From Cytophagaceae bacterium (GTDB lineage: Bacteria; Bacteroidota; Bacteroidia; Cytophagales; UBA9547), in contig JAIYAU010000025.1 in assembly GCA_027488865.1 (NCBI GenBank), positions 1-64,000 of the forward strand: DNA of 64,000 bases, read 5' to 3'. Made by a program: the position numbers and the translations under genes. The notes beneath the pieces were generated by a model, which saw nothing but the letters and a program-made list of their open reading frames with translations, was not told the origin of the DNA and did no database searches. Positions 54,825-64,000 of this stretch are shown here, piece by piece (the stretch's first letter is position 1; every line of letters starts with the position of its first letter).

Positions 54825-55037
54825 ATTAGTAAAGTATAGTACAAAGTTAATGAAGAGAATTATAGTTTTTACAAAAAGAATTTTAGTTGAAAATTATTGT
54901 GAAGGCAATCAGACGAGGTTGGTACATCGAAAATTCATTTTTAAAAACTGTCGGTTTTAAATAAAAAACAAAGAAGTTTTATTTCTTTAATAAAAACCCC
55001 GACAAGTTTTCGCATGCGTAATTTCAGTTTTAAATGA

Positions 55038-55045
55038 TAAATTTG
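55038..55045 (+). promoter_or_regulatory. Probable -7 element
   Basis: TAAATTTG matches TAnnTTTG and lies 39 bases before the start of the GT2 gene, placing the transcript start near 55052. A -33 TTTG is not clear. Confidence 0.3.
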
Positions 55046-55083
55046 AAGCAAATTATTAAATAAGTATTTGGGACTAATTTTAA

Positions 55084-55971
55084 ATGAACAAAGTAACTTT
55101 TAGCTTAATTATTCCAACCTACAATAGGTCAAAATCACTTAAGGAGGCCATTTTATCAGCACTTGACCAACAATATCCACCTTTGGAAATCATTGTGGTG
55201 GATGATGGTAGTACGGATGATACAAAAGCAATAGTAAATGCATTAAACCATGGAAAAATAAGATATTTCTATAAAGAAAACGAAGAAAGGGCTGTTGCGC
55301 GCAATTTTGGTGTTGCTCAAGCACAAGGTGACTATTGTACTTTTTTAGATTCTGATGATATCTTATACAAAAATCACTTTTCTGAGGCCAAAAAGATGGT
55401 AATCCTGTATGAAAACATAGAAATATTTCATTTAGCTTACGAGATTACCACGCCAACTGGTGAGGTACTAAAACAATATATAAAAAAGGAAGGTAGTTTA
55501 AACAATGATTTGTACTATGGCAATAGAATGAGTTGTGCAGGAGTTTTTATTCGAAAGGATGTAGCAAAGGCCAACCTGTTTTGTACTAACCCTAATCTTA
55601 TTTGTACAGAAGACTGGGAATTATGGTTAAGACTGGGAGCACAATATACTTGGAAATATAATTCAGTGATAACCTCTGCCCTTATTAATCATTCTCACAG
55701 AAGTGTATCAAGGGTAGACAAGACTAAATTGGTGAATAGGTTAAATGCACTTATAATCAATTTAAAAAAGGATTATTATTTTAATAAAAACTGTATTGAG
55801 TACCTACCAATCATTAAAACCAATATGATGTTATACGTGGCATTACATTTAGCTATTGCCAACCAAAAACCAAGTGCCATTAAATATCTATACTTGGCAT
55901 TGAAAACAAAATTTATATTGTGCTGGCAACAACGAATATTTTATGGTACAATTAAGAAAATAATTTTTTAA
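55084..55971 (+). CDS. Family 2 glycosyltransferase
   Basis: A 295-residue GT2 enzyme: FSLIIPTYNRSKSLKEAI, VVDDGSTDDTKAI, ENEERAVARNFG, TFLDSDD (DxD) and TEDWELWLRLG. The C-terminal 60 residues are hydrophobic-amphipathic and may contact the membrane. Acceptor unknown. Its stop overlaps by one base the start of the oxidoreductase gene, so they are co-expressed. Confidence 0.86.
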   Translation: MNKVTFSLIIPTYNRSKSLKEAILSALDQQYPPLEIIVVDDGSTDDTKAIVNALNHGKIRYFYKENEERAVARNFGVAQAQGDYCTFLDSDDILYKNHFSEAKKMVILYENIEIFHLAYEITTPTGEVLKQYIKKEGSLNNDLYYGNRMSCAGVFIRKDVAKANLFCTNPNLICTEDWELWLRLGAQYTWKYNSVITSALINHSHRSVSRVDKTKLVNRLNALIINLKKDYYFNKNCIEYLPIIKTNMMLYVALHLAIANQKPSAIKYLYLALKTKFILCWQQRIFYGTIKKIIF

Positions 55972-57008
55972 TGATGAAGCCGATTATAACCGCATTGTGT
56001 TCGTTTGGAATGTCTGGAGAGGTATTTCATGCACCATTTATAGCCAATAACGACAAGTTTGAACTAAAATATATCCTCGAAAGAACAAAGGATAATTCAA
56101 AAGTAAAATATCCACTTGCTACTATTGAGAGAGACTATAATACGATTATTTCCAATCCTGAAATAGATCTGGTGATAGTAAATACACCTTCTCAGCTACA
56201 TTATGATATGACCAAAACGGCACTTGAAGCGGGCAAACATGTAGTGGTAGAGAAGCCATTTACGGTTAAAAAAAAGGAAGGAATGGAGTTAATCAATCTT
56301 GCACAAGACCAAAATTTAATACTGGCAGTTTTTCATAATAAAAGATTGGAAGGTGAGTTTAAGACTGTGCAAAAAATACTAAATGAAAATCTTCTTGGCG
56401 ACATTTTGTCTTTTCAATCGCAATTTGATAGATACAGGCCTGAAATTGGTCCTAAAAAATGGAAAGAATATGATACGCTAGGTGCAGGAATTTTGTATGA
56501 TTTGGGTTCACATCTTATTGATCAAATTTTAATTTTATTCGGCAAACCTCTTGCCGTTTATGCAGACTTGCAAATACAACGCGAATACGGGCAGGTGATA
56601 GATTATTTTAAGGTTGATTTTTATTATAACAGGTTTGTTGCTACAGCCAAAGCCGGTATGTTAGTTAAAGATATTGGACCCAAATATGAAATAAAAGGAA
56701 CTAAAGGTAACTATATTAAATATGGTGTAGACCCGCAAGAAGAATTGCTAAAACAAGGCAAACTTCCTAATCAAGAAAAATGGGGTGAAGAAATGGAATC
56801 ATCTTATGGATATATAGTAAATAACATACATGAGAAAAGAATTATACCAACTTTACATGGAACTTATATGGATTTTTATGACGGGGTATATGAATCAATT
56901 CGTAACAACAAGCCTTTTATAATAAAACCATTGGAGGCACTCAACGTAATAGAAATGATTGAAATAGCTGAAGAAAGTAATAGAAAAAATGAAAAAATAA
57001 TTCTATAA
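55971..57008 (+). CDS. Gfo/Idh/MocA family oxidoreductase
   Basis: A 345-residue NAD(P)-dependent sugar or inositol dehydrogenase-like enzyme. N-terminal Rossmann fold (ALCSFGMSGEVFHAPFI), nucleotide-contact VNTPSQLHYD and the EKP motif (VVVEKPFTVKK, K near residue 97). The GAGILYDLGSHLIDQ segment, corresponding to the catalytic D-x3-H, and the C-terminal domain are typical of the YhhX/YvaA-like branch. Substrate unknown. The start codon is doubled (ATGATG). Confidence 0.88.
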   Translation: MMKPIITALCSFGMSGEVFHAPFIANNDKFELKYILERTKDNSKVKYPLATIERDYNTIISNPEIDLVIVNTPSQLHYDMTKTALEAGKHVVVEKPFTVKKKEGMELINLAQDQNLILAVFHNKRLEGEFKTVQKILNENLLGDILSFQSQFDRYRPEIGPKKWKEYDTLGAGILYDLGSHLIDQILILFGKPLAVYADLQIQREYGQVIDYFKVDFYYNRFVATAKAGMLVKDIGPKYEIKGTKGNYIKYGVDPQEELLKQGKLPNQEKWGEEMESSYGYIVNNIHEKRIIPTLHGTYMDFYDGVYESIRNNKPFIIKPLEALNVIEMIEIAEESNRKNEKIIL

Positions 57009-57104
57009 AGTCATTCAATACTAAATTACTTTCACATATTTAAGTGTTAATTATAATCAAAATCTCGTATTTTTAGGTTGTTGAATAAATAAATTATTTT
57101 TGAA

Positions 57105-57989
57105 ATGGACAAAATATATCTAAGTGATTCAGGACCAAAAGTTTCACCGGTAATTTATGGTTTTTGGAGATGGGGTGATGAAGGTGAAAATACTGTAGCC
57201 AACATTGAACGTATTATTAACTTATGCTTAGAACTAGGGATTAACACATTTGACCATGCCGATATGTATGGAAAATACCTTAGTGAAGAATTATTTGGAC
57301 AGGTATTAAAACAAAAATCATTTAAAAGGGAAGATGTAGTATTGTTTACAAAATGTGGTGTAATCATAACTAATCAAAATAATCCTACAGCAAGGGTTAG
57401 GCAGTTTGATTCTTCTGCGGTACATATATATAATTCAGTAAAAAATTCTCTTAAAAAATTAAACACCGATTATATTGATATTTTTTTGTTAGATCACTTA
57501 GATCCGCTTGCAAATATTGAAGAAACCGCCTCTGCACTCATGTCTTTGGTAGAAACCAAAATTGTAAAAAATATTGGGGTTGCTAATCTTACTGTATTTC
57601 AGCATCAATTATTGGCCAGTTATCTTCGTATACCGATAGTTACCAGCCATTTAGAACTTAATTTATTAAATAATAACGCCATAACCGACGGAAGACTGGA
57701 TTTTATCAAACAGAAATACAGCAAACCTCTTGCTTGGGCTCCGTTGGCGGGTGGACGAATCCAAACTGACAATGAACCGAAAGCAATTAGAATTAGGCAA
57801 AAACTAGAAGAATTGGCCGTAAAATATAATACTGATACAGAGACAATTGCTGTTGCATGGGTTATTAAATTAGGTGCACTACCAATTATAGGCACCTTGG
57901 ATGAACAAAGATTAAAAAATGCTGCAAAATCTTATCAAATTGATTTAAACCATCAAGATTGGTACGAGTTATATTATGCTTCTCTTTAA
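57105..57989 (+). CDS. Aldo/keto reductase (YdhF-like)
   Basis: A 294-residue NADPH-dependent (beta/alpha)8 reductase. Catalytic set: D in FDHADMYG, Y of the same motif, K in LFTKCG and H in LLDHLDP. C-terminal WAPLAGGRI and AVAWVIKLGALPIIGT are the cofactor-binding parts and mark the YdhF branch. It reduces aldehydes or ketones; the physiological substrate is unknown. Confidence 0.87.
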   Translation: MDKIYLSDSGPKVSPVIYGFWRWGDEGENTVANIERIINLCLELGINTFDHADMYGKYLSEELFGQVLKQKSFKREDVVLFTKCGVIITNQNNPTARVRQFDSSAVHIYNSVKNSLKKLNTDYIDIFLLDHLDPLANIEETASALMSLVETKIVKNIGVANLTVFQHQLLASYLRIPIVTSHLELNLLNNNAITDGRLDFIKQKYSKPLAWAPLAGGRIQTDNEPKAIRIRQKLEELAVKYNTDTETIAVAWVIKLGALPIIGTLDEQRLKNAAKSYQIDLNHQDWYELYYASL

Positions 57990-58026
57990 TTATCATAAAG
58001 ATGATTTAGAAAAAAAATCTAAATTA

Positions 58027-58059
58027 TTTGGGTAAAATTCCAGTAAACCACTATATTTG
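58027..58059 (+). promoter_or_regulatory. tRNA-Ser promoter
   Basis: TTTG (58027-58030), 21-base spacer, TATATTTG (58052-58059): a full match to the Bacteroidota promoter consensus, 17 bases before the tRNA. Confidence 0.75.
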
Positions 58060-58075
58060 CAATCCTTTTAGGAAA

Positions 58076-58164
58076 GGAGAGGTGACTGAGAGGCCGAAAG
58101 TAGCCGTTTGCTAAACTGCCGTACGGGTTATACCGTACCGAGGGTTCGAATCCCTCCCTCTCCG
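58076..58164 (+). tRNA. tRNA-Ser (GCT)
   Basis: Acceptor GGAGAGG/CCTCTCC, anticodon loop TTGCTAA (anticodon GCT), long variable arm GTACGGGTTATACCGTAC, T-arm GAGGG-TTCGAAT-CCCTC. Well-formed class II tRNA without encoded CCA. This is the ordinary chromosomal copy; a different GCT tRNA is in the array at 2446-2532. Confidence 0.95.
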
Positions 58165-58176
58165 CAAAAAAATAAA

Positions 58177-58207
58177 TTTGGTAGTTAAAAAAGTTTATCT
58201 ACCTTTG
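58177..58207 (+). promoter_or_regulatory. tRNA-Pro promoter
   Basis: TTTG (58177-58180), 19-base spacer, TACCTTTG (58200-58207), 16 bases before the tRNA. Confidence 0.75.
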
Positions 58208-58222
58208 CAGTCCTTTAAAGTT

Positions 58223-58296
58223 CGGGGTGTAGCGTAGCCCGGTATCGCGCCACATTTGGGATGTGGAGGTCGTAGGTTCGAATCCTGCCACCCCGA
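58223..58296 (+). tRNA. tRNA-Pro (TGG)
   Basis: Acceptor CGGGGTG/CACCCCG, anticodon stem CCACA/TGTGG with loop TTTGGGA (anticodon TGG), and a standard GTTCGAATC T-loop. No CCA encoded. Confidence 0.95.
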
Positions 58297-58303
58297 CTAA
58301 AGT

Positions 58304-58344
58304 AAAGCCTTAAAATCATATAAACATGACTTTAAGGCTTTTTT
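58304..58344 (+). terminator. Intrinsic terminator after tRNA-Pro
   Basis: AAAGCCTTAAA (58304-58314) pairs with TTTAAGGCTTT (58331-58341), followed by T residues. It ends the Ser-Pro tRNA unit. Confidence 0.8.
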
Positions 58345-58641
58345 GTTTGTAATAAATCATCGAATTTAACAAAGACCGTTTGTATATACAACCAAAAGCC
58401 TCTACTAAAATAACAAGAATTAAGATTTGCAACTCTACCACTTCTCAAGTTTACAAATCGTTTTACATGATTTTATCATTTTTATGGATTAAGTCCAAAT
58501 TATTCCATAAGATGTATGCATAACAAACTACCTGTCAATTTTGAATAACACCCAATCAAAATGAAATTTAGCCAAATAAAAACCAAACAGATTTTCTAAA
58601 TCTTAATTTAATTAAATAAATTGTTTTTAAAACATAATATG
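58345..58641. other. Intergenic stretch without feature
   Basis: About 300 AT-rich bases between the Pro terminator and the tRNA-Ala promoter. I see no gene, repeat or RNA fold here. Confidence 0.5.
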
Positions 58642-58672
58642 CTTGTGAATAGAATATAAATAACTAATTTTG
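58642..58672 (+). promoter_or_regulatory. tRNA-Ala promoter
   Basis: CTTG (58642-58645), 19-base spacer, TAATTTTG (58665-58672). The same two elements and spacing occur before the candidate sRNA at 2110-2140. Confidence 0.7.
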
Positions 58673-58689
58673 CACTCCAATATCAAAAA

Positions 58690-58763
<74 letters not shown>

Positions 58764-58766
58764 CTC

Positions 58767-58792
58767 AGACACCCTCTTCGGGTGTCTTTTTT
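58767..58792 (+). terminator. Intrinsic terminator after tRNA-Ala
   Basis: AGACACCC (58767-58774) pairs with GGGTGTCT (58780-58787), followed by a T-rich tract. Confidence 0.85.
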
Positions 58793-58932
58793 ATTTTGTC
58801 TAAACTTTGCGGTATTTAATTTACAAAAGTCACCAAAGTGCTGTAACAAATTATAAAATTTCGAGTTTTAATTGTTTAATTCAAGTATTTTTGGTTTCTT
58901 AGTAATCCTTACGCTAACAGTGATTCTCGAAC

Positions 58933-60369
58933 ATGTCCAAATTAAAAAATATCATCAAACAACTTTCAAACGAAGACTATATAGCTATTCACGATAACCT
59001 TATTTTTGGTGGAGCTGAAAAGTCGGCACAGTTGTTGAAATTTATGCGTGAAAAGCAGCTTTCAGATACCAAAATAATGGAAGCTCTTGATGTAAATACC
59101 AACGCCTACTATACATTAAGATCGAGATTAAATCAAAAAATTGAGGAACATCTCTTGCAGCAAATGGAAAATCCTAGGACAGATTTGCTCAAAAAAGTAT
59201 CCAATATTTCTGAAATCGTTTACACCAAAAAAAGAGCCATTGCTGTAGCCACACTTAAAAAACTAGAAAAGGAGCTTATCGATTATGATTTATCTAATGA
59301 GCTTACCATGATTTATAAATTATTAAAACGGCTCAATATAAATCACGAAGACCATTTTTATTACAAACAATTATACAACAGGCATATCGCCTATATGCTT
59401 GCCCTTGATAAAGCTGAGGATTTGTTAGCAGACTATTTTAGAAAATACGGCAACTTCTTTTTAACTAGCGATGAAAGCATCAAGTTCGAATTAATGCTTT
59501 TGTTTAAAGAAATTATTAATGTTGGAAAGCTCTATCAATCACATCGATTATACGTTTACCAAAGTGCAATATATGTGTTTCATAGATTGTTTGTTGACGA
59601 AAATGAAGACCTTGGTGAAGAAGAGGAGCCTATTGAGGATGTATTATTAAATGTTGAGAAAATTTTTGAAACATATTATCTTGACAGCAATTATTATCAT
59701 TTAAAAATCGTTTTTGAATATCTAAAATTAGAATATTATACTCATTATAAGGTTTATAAAAAGGCAGAGAAATATTTTGAAGATGTAAATAACAATATCG
59801 GTATACTTATTTCTAATTATAGCTTATTTACATTTCCACCGCAAGCACTTCTTACAAAACTGAGTAGAAGCCTAAGGTTAGATATAGAAAGAGAACTTTA
59901 CGATGAAAATAAAAAACTTTTTGATGACCTAGAACTTGATGTAAACGACCTGCCTAAAACAATCATATATCAGGTATACAGGGCCTTATGTTGTTTTTAT
60001 GTAGACAAATATGACGAAGCATCGAAGTGGCTTAATAAACTACTAAATGAAGTTAGTTTTAAAAAATATCCTTTAGCACTAGTGGAAGTAAAATTGCTTC
60101 TGTTGTTACAATATTGTATAATGGACGATTTTGATTTGTTCAACCAATTACTTAGCAGCATTCAACGTCAATTAAGAGCGCTAGAGAAGGAAAATTTAGA
60201 ACAAACCAATAATTTCATTAAATTACTTAAAGTATCGCTAAATGAATCAGGGAAGGTAAAAGCTAGTAAATTAAAAAGCATCTCGACTAGAATATATGGA
60301 GATGACGCTAATTTCTCTTTACTTAATTATATCAAAATCGATGATAAATTTTTACAAAAGTTATTGTAA
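58933..60369 (+). CDS. Helical (TPR-like) hypothetical protein
   Basis: A 478-residue soluble protein, helical throughout. The N-terminal 70 residues (EKSAQLLKFMREKQLSDTKI, NAYYTLRSRLNQKIEE) look like a small helix-turn-helix-type bundle; the rest has TPR-like helical pairs with many Tyr and Leu (for example YYHLKIVFEYLKLEYYTHYK, YDEASKWLNKLL). No signal peptide or membrane segment. I recognise no family beyond this; a regulatory scaffold is one guess. It faces the TonB-like gene with a three-base gap between stops. Confidence 0.65.
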   Translation: MSKLKNIIKQLSNEDYIAIHDNLIFGGAEKSAQLLKFMREKQLSDTKIMEALDVNTNAYYTLRSRLNQKIEEHLLQQMENPRTDLLKKVSNISEIVYTKKRAIAVATLKKLEKELIDYDLSNELTMIYKLLKRLNINHEDHFYYKQLYNRHIAYMLALDKAEDLLADYFRKYGNFFLTSDESIKFELMLLFKEIINVGKLYQSHRLYVYQSAIYVFHRLFVDENEDLGEEEEPIEDVLLNVEKIFETYYLDSNYYHLKIVFEYLKLEYYTHYKVYKKAEKYFEDVNNNIGILISNYSLFTFPPQALLTKLSRSLRLDIERELYDENKKLFDDLELDVNDLPKTIIYQVYRALCCFYVDKYDEASKWLNKLLNEVSFKKYPLALVEVKLLLLLQYCIMDDFDLFNQLLSSIQRQLRALEKENLEQTNNFIKLLKVSLNESGKVKASKLKSISTRIYGDDANFSLLNYIKIDDKFLQKLL

Positions 60370-60372
60370 GGT

Positions 60373-61158
60373 TTATTTAGGCAAATTAAGTCTAATTGGA
60401 GCATGTACCGGTTGCTTTTGGGCGATACCATTCACTCTATAGGGTTTCCAACTTGGAGCTGATTTTATTACACTCAAAACTTCCTCATCAATTCCAAAAC
60501 CTAAAGGTTTTGTAACTCTTAAATCCATTATTTTACCCTCCTCGTTTATGTTAAAAAAAACATATATGGTTCCAGAAATATTGTAACGCTTAGCCTCTTC
60601 AGGATATTTTATATTTTTTTGAACATATAATATAAACTCTGCAATTCCACCTATAGGCTCTACCTCAATACTAGTTCTAGAGGTATCTCCAGTATTGCTT
60701 AATCCTTTGGAGGTAGTGCTATCTGTGCCGTTCTTGTCATTACCTATCCTAGAACTGGTGTCTTGAATTATTTTATTTTCTGTCTTGACTGTATTATCCA
60801 TTAATTTGGTCTCTTTTACCAATTCATCTTTAACTACTTTAGGTATTTTATCTTCTACAGGAACAGGGTTGCCAGCCTTGGTAAGTCTCGGCGTAAGTTT
60901 ATCTAAGGGTAATGGAGGTAAAGAATAATCAAATTCTGTAAAAATCAGGTCTTGCTCCACTTCAACTTCTTGGATTGGTCGACTGATTTGTTCTACATAA
61001 TACCAAAAACAGAAAAGCAACAGAAAAACAGAAAATGTAATTCCTCCACCGATGGTTACATATCTACTATAGTTTTTTCTTAGATAATACGCACCGTAGT
61101 TCTTTTCTTTATTTTCAAAAAGAATATCATCGAAATTATCTTCTATTATTTTAAACAT
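60373..61158 (-). CDS. TonB family energy transducer
   Basis: A 261-residue protein with a short cytosolic N-terminus, one helix (about 36-54), a Pro/Lys/Asp-rich periplasmic linker and a C-terminal TonB domain (about 170-261: YVQKNIKYPEEAKRYNISGT, VFFNINEEGKIMDLRVTK, GFGIDEEVLSVIKSAPSWKP). TonB delivers proton-motive energy to outer-membrane receptors; Bacteroidota have many copies. ExbB/ExbD are not adjacent, so it may use distant partners. Confidence 0.88.
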   Translation of the reverse strand: MFKIIEDNFDDILFENKEKNYGAYYLRKNYSRYVTIGGGITFSVFLLLFCFWYYVEQISRPIQEVEVEQDLIFTEFDYSLPPLPLDKLTPRLTKAGNPVPVEDKIPKVVKDELVKETKLMDNTVKTENKIIQDTSSRIGNDKNGTDSTTSKGLSNTGDTSRTSIEVEPIGGIAEFILYVQKNIKYPEEAKRYNISGTIYVFFNINEEGKIMDLRVTKPLGFGIDEEVLSVIKSAPSWKPYRVNGIAQKQPVHAPIRLNLPK

Positions 61159-61314
61159 TAAATATCGTTCGCTTCAAACCAACTATATGCAATACTATTT
61201 GGTTTAGGTGATTATTATTATACAATTTTAATTTTAAAACTATATTTGTGCTTTTAGTACTACCCAATTACAAAAATAATTATTTAAACGTTTATACCAT
61301 CTTATTATTTTAAA

Positions 61315-61803
61315 ATGCACTTGGTTTATTTATTATTGGGAAGTAATAAAGGCAACAAACTTGCGTTTTTATCTCAAGCATGTGGAAATATTGTTGATAA
61401 AGCAGGATGCATTGTACAATATTCTCATATTTATCTCTCGGAGGCTTGGGGAGAGGAAAATCAAGAAGAATTTGTAAATCAAGTGGTGGCTATAGAAACC
61501 ACGCTTAGCCCTCAAGCGTTAATTACATGTTTGCTATCCATTGAAGAAGAAATGGGCAGAATAAGAGTAAAAAAATGGATGGAAAGAATCATTGATATTG
61601 ATATACTATATTATGACAATGAAGAAATTAACCTCCCATTTCTAATTATACCACATCCACAAATTGCTAATCGGAGATTTACCCTAGTTCCTTTGGTCGA
61701 ACTTGCTCCTCATTTCGTTCATCCTGTGCTTAAGCTTACTAACGAACAATTGTTAACCCAATGTTCAGATCCGCTTCGGGTGAAACAATTACATATCGAC
61801 TGA
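61315..61803 (+). CDS. folK: 2-amino-4-hydroxy-6-hydroxymethyldihydropteridine diphosphokinase
   Basis: A 162-residue HPPK of folate synthesis, transferring pyrophosphate from ATP to the pterin. Motifs: YLLLGSNKGNKLAFL at the N-terminus, FVNQVVAIET, EEEMGRIRVKKWMERIIDIDILYYD (the metal-binding DIDI in its second half) and IPHPQIANRRFTLVPLVELAP. Length is typical. Its last 15 bases overlap the 3' end of the converging epimerase/dehydratase gene. Confidence 0.92.
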   Translation: MHLVYLLLGSNKGNKLAFLSQACGNIVDKAGCIVQYSHIYLSEAWGEENQEEFVNQVVAIETTLSPQALITCLLSIEEEMGRIRVKKWMERIIDIDILYYDNEEINLPFLIIPHPQIANRRFTLVPLVELAPHFVHPVLKLTNEQLLTQCSDPLRVKQLHID

Positions 61804-63711
61804 TTTTTCTTCAAATACAATTTTATCGAGTTTTTCGTAAATTGAATTGTTACTAATAAACTCTGGCACTATTTGTTTCATTTTCACAATAACCTGGTCA
61901 TTATCCTGAGCATCAAATAGTTTTATTAACTCTATTACATCCTTGGTAACTTCTGAAAATTCATACTCTCGCACTTTGGCCTTCATTATTTTAGGATGAT
62001 GGGTGGCTATAGTATTTTCGTTATCATTTAACAATTCTTCATAAAGCTTTTCTCCGGGGCGTAATCCTGTGAATACAAGTTGTATATCTTTTCCCAAAGT
62101 TAACCCGGACAACATAATCATTTTTTTGGCAAGGTCTACTATTTTAACAGATTCACCCATGTCGAACAAAAATATCTCACCACCATTTCCCATGGTTCCA
62201 GCTTCTAGCACAAGCTGAACAGCTTCAGGAATGGTCATAAAATATCGTGTTATTTCAGGATGTGTTACAGTAATAGGCCCACCTTCCGCAATTTGTTTTT
62301 TAAATCGAGGTATAACTGAACCATTGGAGCCCAACACATTGCCAAATCGTGTTGTTACGAATCTGGAATTCTTTTTTTCAGCTTCCATCCATCTATTCAG
62401 CGATTGAATGTAAATTTCAGCTATTCTTTTAGAAGCACCCATTACATTGGTAGGATTAACCGCCTTGTCTGTGGAAATCATAACAAATTTATCTACTCCA
62501 TGTTTTACAGATAAATCGGCTAATATTTTTGTTCCTTTTATATTGGTCAAGATTGCTTCTGTTGGATTCTCTTCAATCATTGGCACGTGTTTATATGCAG
62601 CTGCATGAAACACAAATTGAGGTTTAAACCTTTCAAACACTCTTTTCATCCTATCTGTATTGCGAATATCACCTAGAATAACCTCAAAATTAACTTTAAC
62701 AGTCATTTCCGAAATATCGAGACTTAATTCATGTAAAGCAGACTCACTTTGGTCAAGCAACAAGAGAAGACCGGGATTTAGTGCGATTAATTGACGAGCT
62801 ATTTCACTACCAATAGACCCAGCAGCACCAGTTACTAGCACAACTTTGTGTTCTATCTGTTTCTTTATTAATATATTATCTAGTTTAATAGAAGGTCTAC
62901 CTAAAATATCTTCAATCCTAAGTTCTTTAATCTGCGAAAGACTAAATTCCCCATTTATCCATTTTTCAACTGGAGGTATTGTACGAACCTTTACCCCTCT
63001 TGAAAGACAAATATCCACTATTTCTTGTTTACGCTTGGGTGTAATATATGCTGCTGCTATAATGACCTCCTCTACCGCTTTTTCTTGAATAAATTCCCCC
63101 AAATTGCCGTTGGCATAATGAATTTGAACTCCTTCAATCATGTTTTTGCTTTTTTTCGGATCATCATCTACGAAGGCTACCACGTTGTAACTTGAACCAG
63201 AATATTGAGTAAGGGTGCGCTTTGTCATCATCCCCACTTCACCAGCACCAAAAATGATTACGTTAATGCGTTTAGAATTTTGAAGACGGTATTCAAAATA
63301 AGCGATTTTGGCCACAATTCTAAAGGCGGCCATTAATAACATGGTAATGAAATAATCCATTACCAAAACAGAAAAATGTGATAATAATATGCCTGTAATG
63401 GTGTAAATAAGCAAATTAAAAACTACCAAAAAAGCAAAGCTGATAGTAAGTGCGGTAAATATTTTTTTAGCATCTTCTATACTGGTATACCTAATGATCC
63501 CAGCGTAAGGTTTGTATCTGTAAAAAAGAATTAGCTTGATTGATAAGGTTGAGGAAATGGTAAATGGAAGTAAGTCCCAAGCTTCTAATGGAACATTAAA
63601 ATTAAATCTTAGAAAAAATGATAATAAAACCGAAATTATACACAGGTATATATCAATTTGTAGTACGGTCCATCGAGAAATTTTTGCAGTAAATATCCTG
63701 TGAATATCCAT
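61789..63711 (-). CDS. CapD/FlaA1-type nucleoside-diphosphate sugar epimerase/dehydratase
   Basis: A 640-residue membrane-bound short-chain dehydrogenase. Four N-terminal helices (about 15-130), a first Rossmann domain (IFGAGEVGMMTKRTL), then the catalytic extended-SDR domain (VLVTGAAGSIGSEIARQLI, HAAAYKHVPMIEENP, STDKAVNPTNVMGASKRIAE, TRFGNVLGSNGSVIPRFKKQ). This is the WbpM/PglF class, acting as a UDP-GlcNAc 4,6-dehydratase for exopolysaccharide or glycan sugars. In this class the usual SDR Tyr is replaced by Met, here in NVMGASK. It supplies precursors to polysaccharide clusters such as that at 41-44 kb. Confidence 0.88.
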   Translation of the reverse strand: MDIHRIFTAKISRWTVLQIDIYLCIISVLLSFFLRFNFNVPLEAWDLLPFTISSTLSIKLILFYRYKPYAGIIRYTSIEDAKKIFTALTISFAFLVVFNLLIYTITGILLSHFSVLVMDYFITMLLMAAFRIVAKIAYFEYRLQNSKRINVIIFGAGEVGMMTKRTLTQYSGSSYNVVAFVDDDPKKSKNMIEGVQIHYANGNLGEFIQEKAVEEVIIAAAYITPKRKQEIVDICLSRGVKVRTIPPVEKWINGEFSLSQIKELRIEDILGRPSIKLDNILIKKQIEHKVVLVTGAAGSIGSEIARQLIALNPGLLLLLDQSESALHELSLDISEMTVKVNFEVILGDIRNTDRMKRVFERFKPQFVFHAAAYKHVPMIEENPTEAILTNIKGTKILADLSVKHGVDKFVMISTDKAVNPTNVMGASKRIAEIYIQSLNRWMEAEKKNSRFVTTRFGNVLGSNGSVIPRFKKQIAEGGPITVTHPEITRYFMTIPEAVQLVLEAGTMGNGGEIFLFDMGESVKIVDLAKKMIMLSGLTLGKDIQLVFTGLRPGEKLYEELLNDNENTIATHHPKIMKAKVREYEFSEVTKDVIELIKLFDAQDNDQVIVKMKQIVPEFISNNSIYEKLDKIVFEEKSVDM

Positions 63712-63795
63712 TAGCTTTCAGTTTACTTGTTCCCATAAAAAAAATGAAAAGCAGCAAACTAGGGCTAATTTGCTGCGGTTGGTAAATATACAAAT

Positions 63796-64000
63796 TTATA
63801 TACTAAAAACTTCTGCCTCAGGAGATATTTTTTTTACTAACCCCTGAAGTACTTTGCCGGGGCCACATTCTACAAAGATACTTCCACCATCTTGTGTTAT
63901 ATTTTTTACAGTCTGTGTCCACCTTACAGGCGCAGTGAGTTGTGAAACCAAATTTAATTTTATTTCATCTACATTTATAGAAGGAAGCGCATTTACATTT
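63796..64000 (-). CDS. fabD: Malonyl-CoA-ACP transacylase, C-terminal part
   Basis: The frame entering from the right edge reads QLTAPVRWTQTVKNI then FVECGPGKVLQGLVKKI and stops at 63796-63798. This is the C-terminal part of FabD, which loads malonyl groups on acyl carrier protein for fatty acid synthesis; the catalytic Ser and His parts lie outside the window. Only about 67 residues are visible. Confidence 0.88.
   Translation of the reverse strand, partial: NVNALPSINVDEIKLNLVSQLTAPVRWTQTVKNITQDGGSIFVECGPGKVLQGLVKKISPEAEVFSI

Overview
The window is a low-GC, gene-dense chromosome segment of a Bacteroidota bacterium. Evidence for this: a fused ccoN-ccoO cbb3 oxidase, a protein with a type IX secretion sorting tail, paired DUF4199 proteins, a lipoprotein-rich proteome, tRNAs without encoded CCA, and promoters of the TTTG-N19-21-TAnnTTTG type in front of several tRNA genes. 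The genus cannot be named from the sequence.

Layout. Positions 1-4.6 kb are an accessory region: orphan genes with a composition unlike the rest, palindromic spacers, a five-gene array of divergent tRNAs (anticodons TAG, TAT, GCT, TGA, GTA), a primase-like protein and a frameshifted DUF2281-type remnant. 4.6-7.2 kb hold a transglutaminase-like exported protein and a MORN-repeat lipoprotein. 8.0-10.1 kb encode a fatty-acid desaturase and HemN. 10.2-19.0 kb are a cbb3 oxidase locus (ccoI, ccoS, ccoNO, ccoQ, ccoP, ccoG, ccoH, SafE-like protein). 19.2-22.2 kb form a translationally coupled three-gene operon: UbiA-type decaprenyl-phosphate phosphoribosyltransferase-like enzyme, polytopic GT-C-like membrane protein, HAD-IB phosphatase.

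The standout is 22.7-32.5 kb: six genes for a hydrogenase-4/complex-I-like membrane complex followed directly by a SulP anion transporter. The complex has lost every [NiFe] ligand in the large subunit and every ligand of the proximal Fe-S cluster in the small subunit. Its antiporter-like subunits keep the Glu and Lys residues of ion channels. It looks like an ion-pumping or coupling machine without hydrogenase chemistry, possibly serving anion or bicarbonate transport.

The rest: a GH13 amylase-like enzyme (32.6-34.3 kb); a T9SS-sorted protein, a lipoprotein and a 1393-residue OmpA-family protein with about ten internal repeats (34.4-40.7 kb); an exopolysaccharide-type cluster headed by a receiver-only response regulator (40.9-44.5 kb); small exported proteins, two GT2 enzymes flanking two DUF4199 proteins, and a second desaturase (44.7-49.1 kb); mutS2, an RluA-type pseudouridine synthase, a thioredoxin-like ferredoxin and murQ (50.2-54.8 kb); a GT2, an oxidoreductase and an aldo/keto reductase (55.1-58.0 kb); three ordinary tRNAs (Ser, Pro, Ala); then a helical orphan, a TonB-like protein, folK, a CapD/FlaA1-type sugar epimerase/dehydratase and the C-terminal end of fabD at the right edge.
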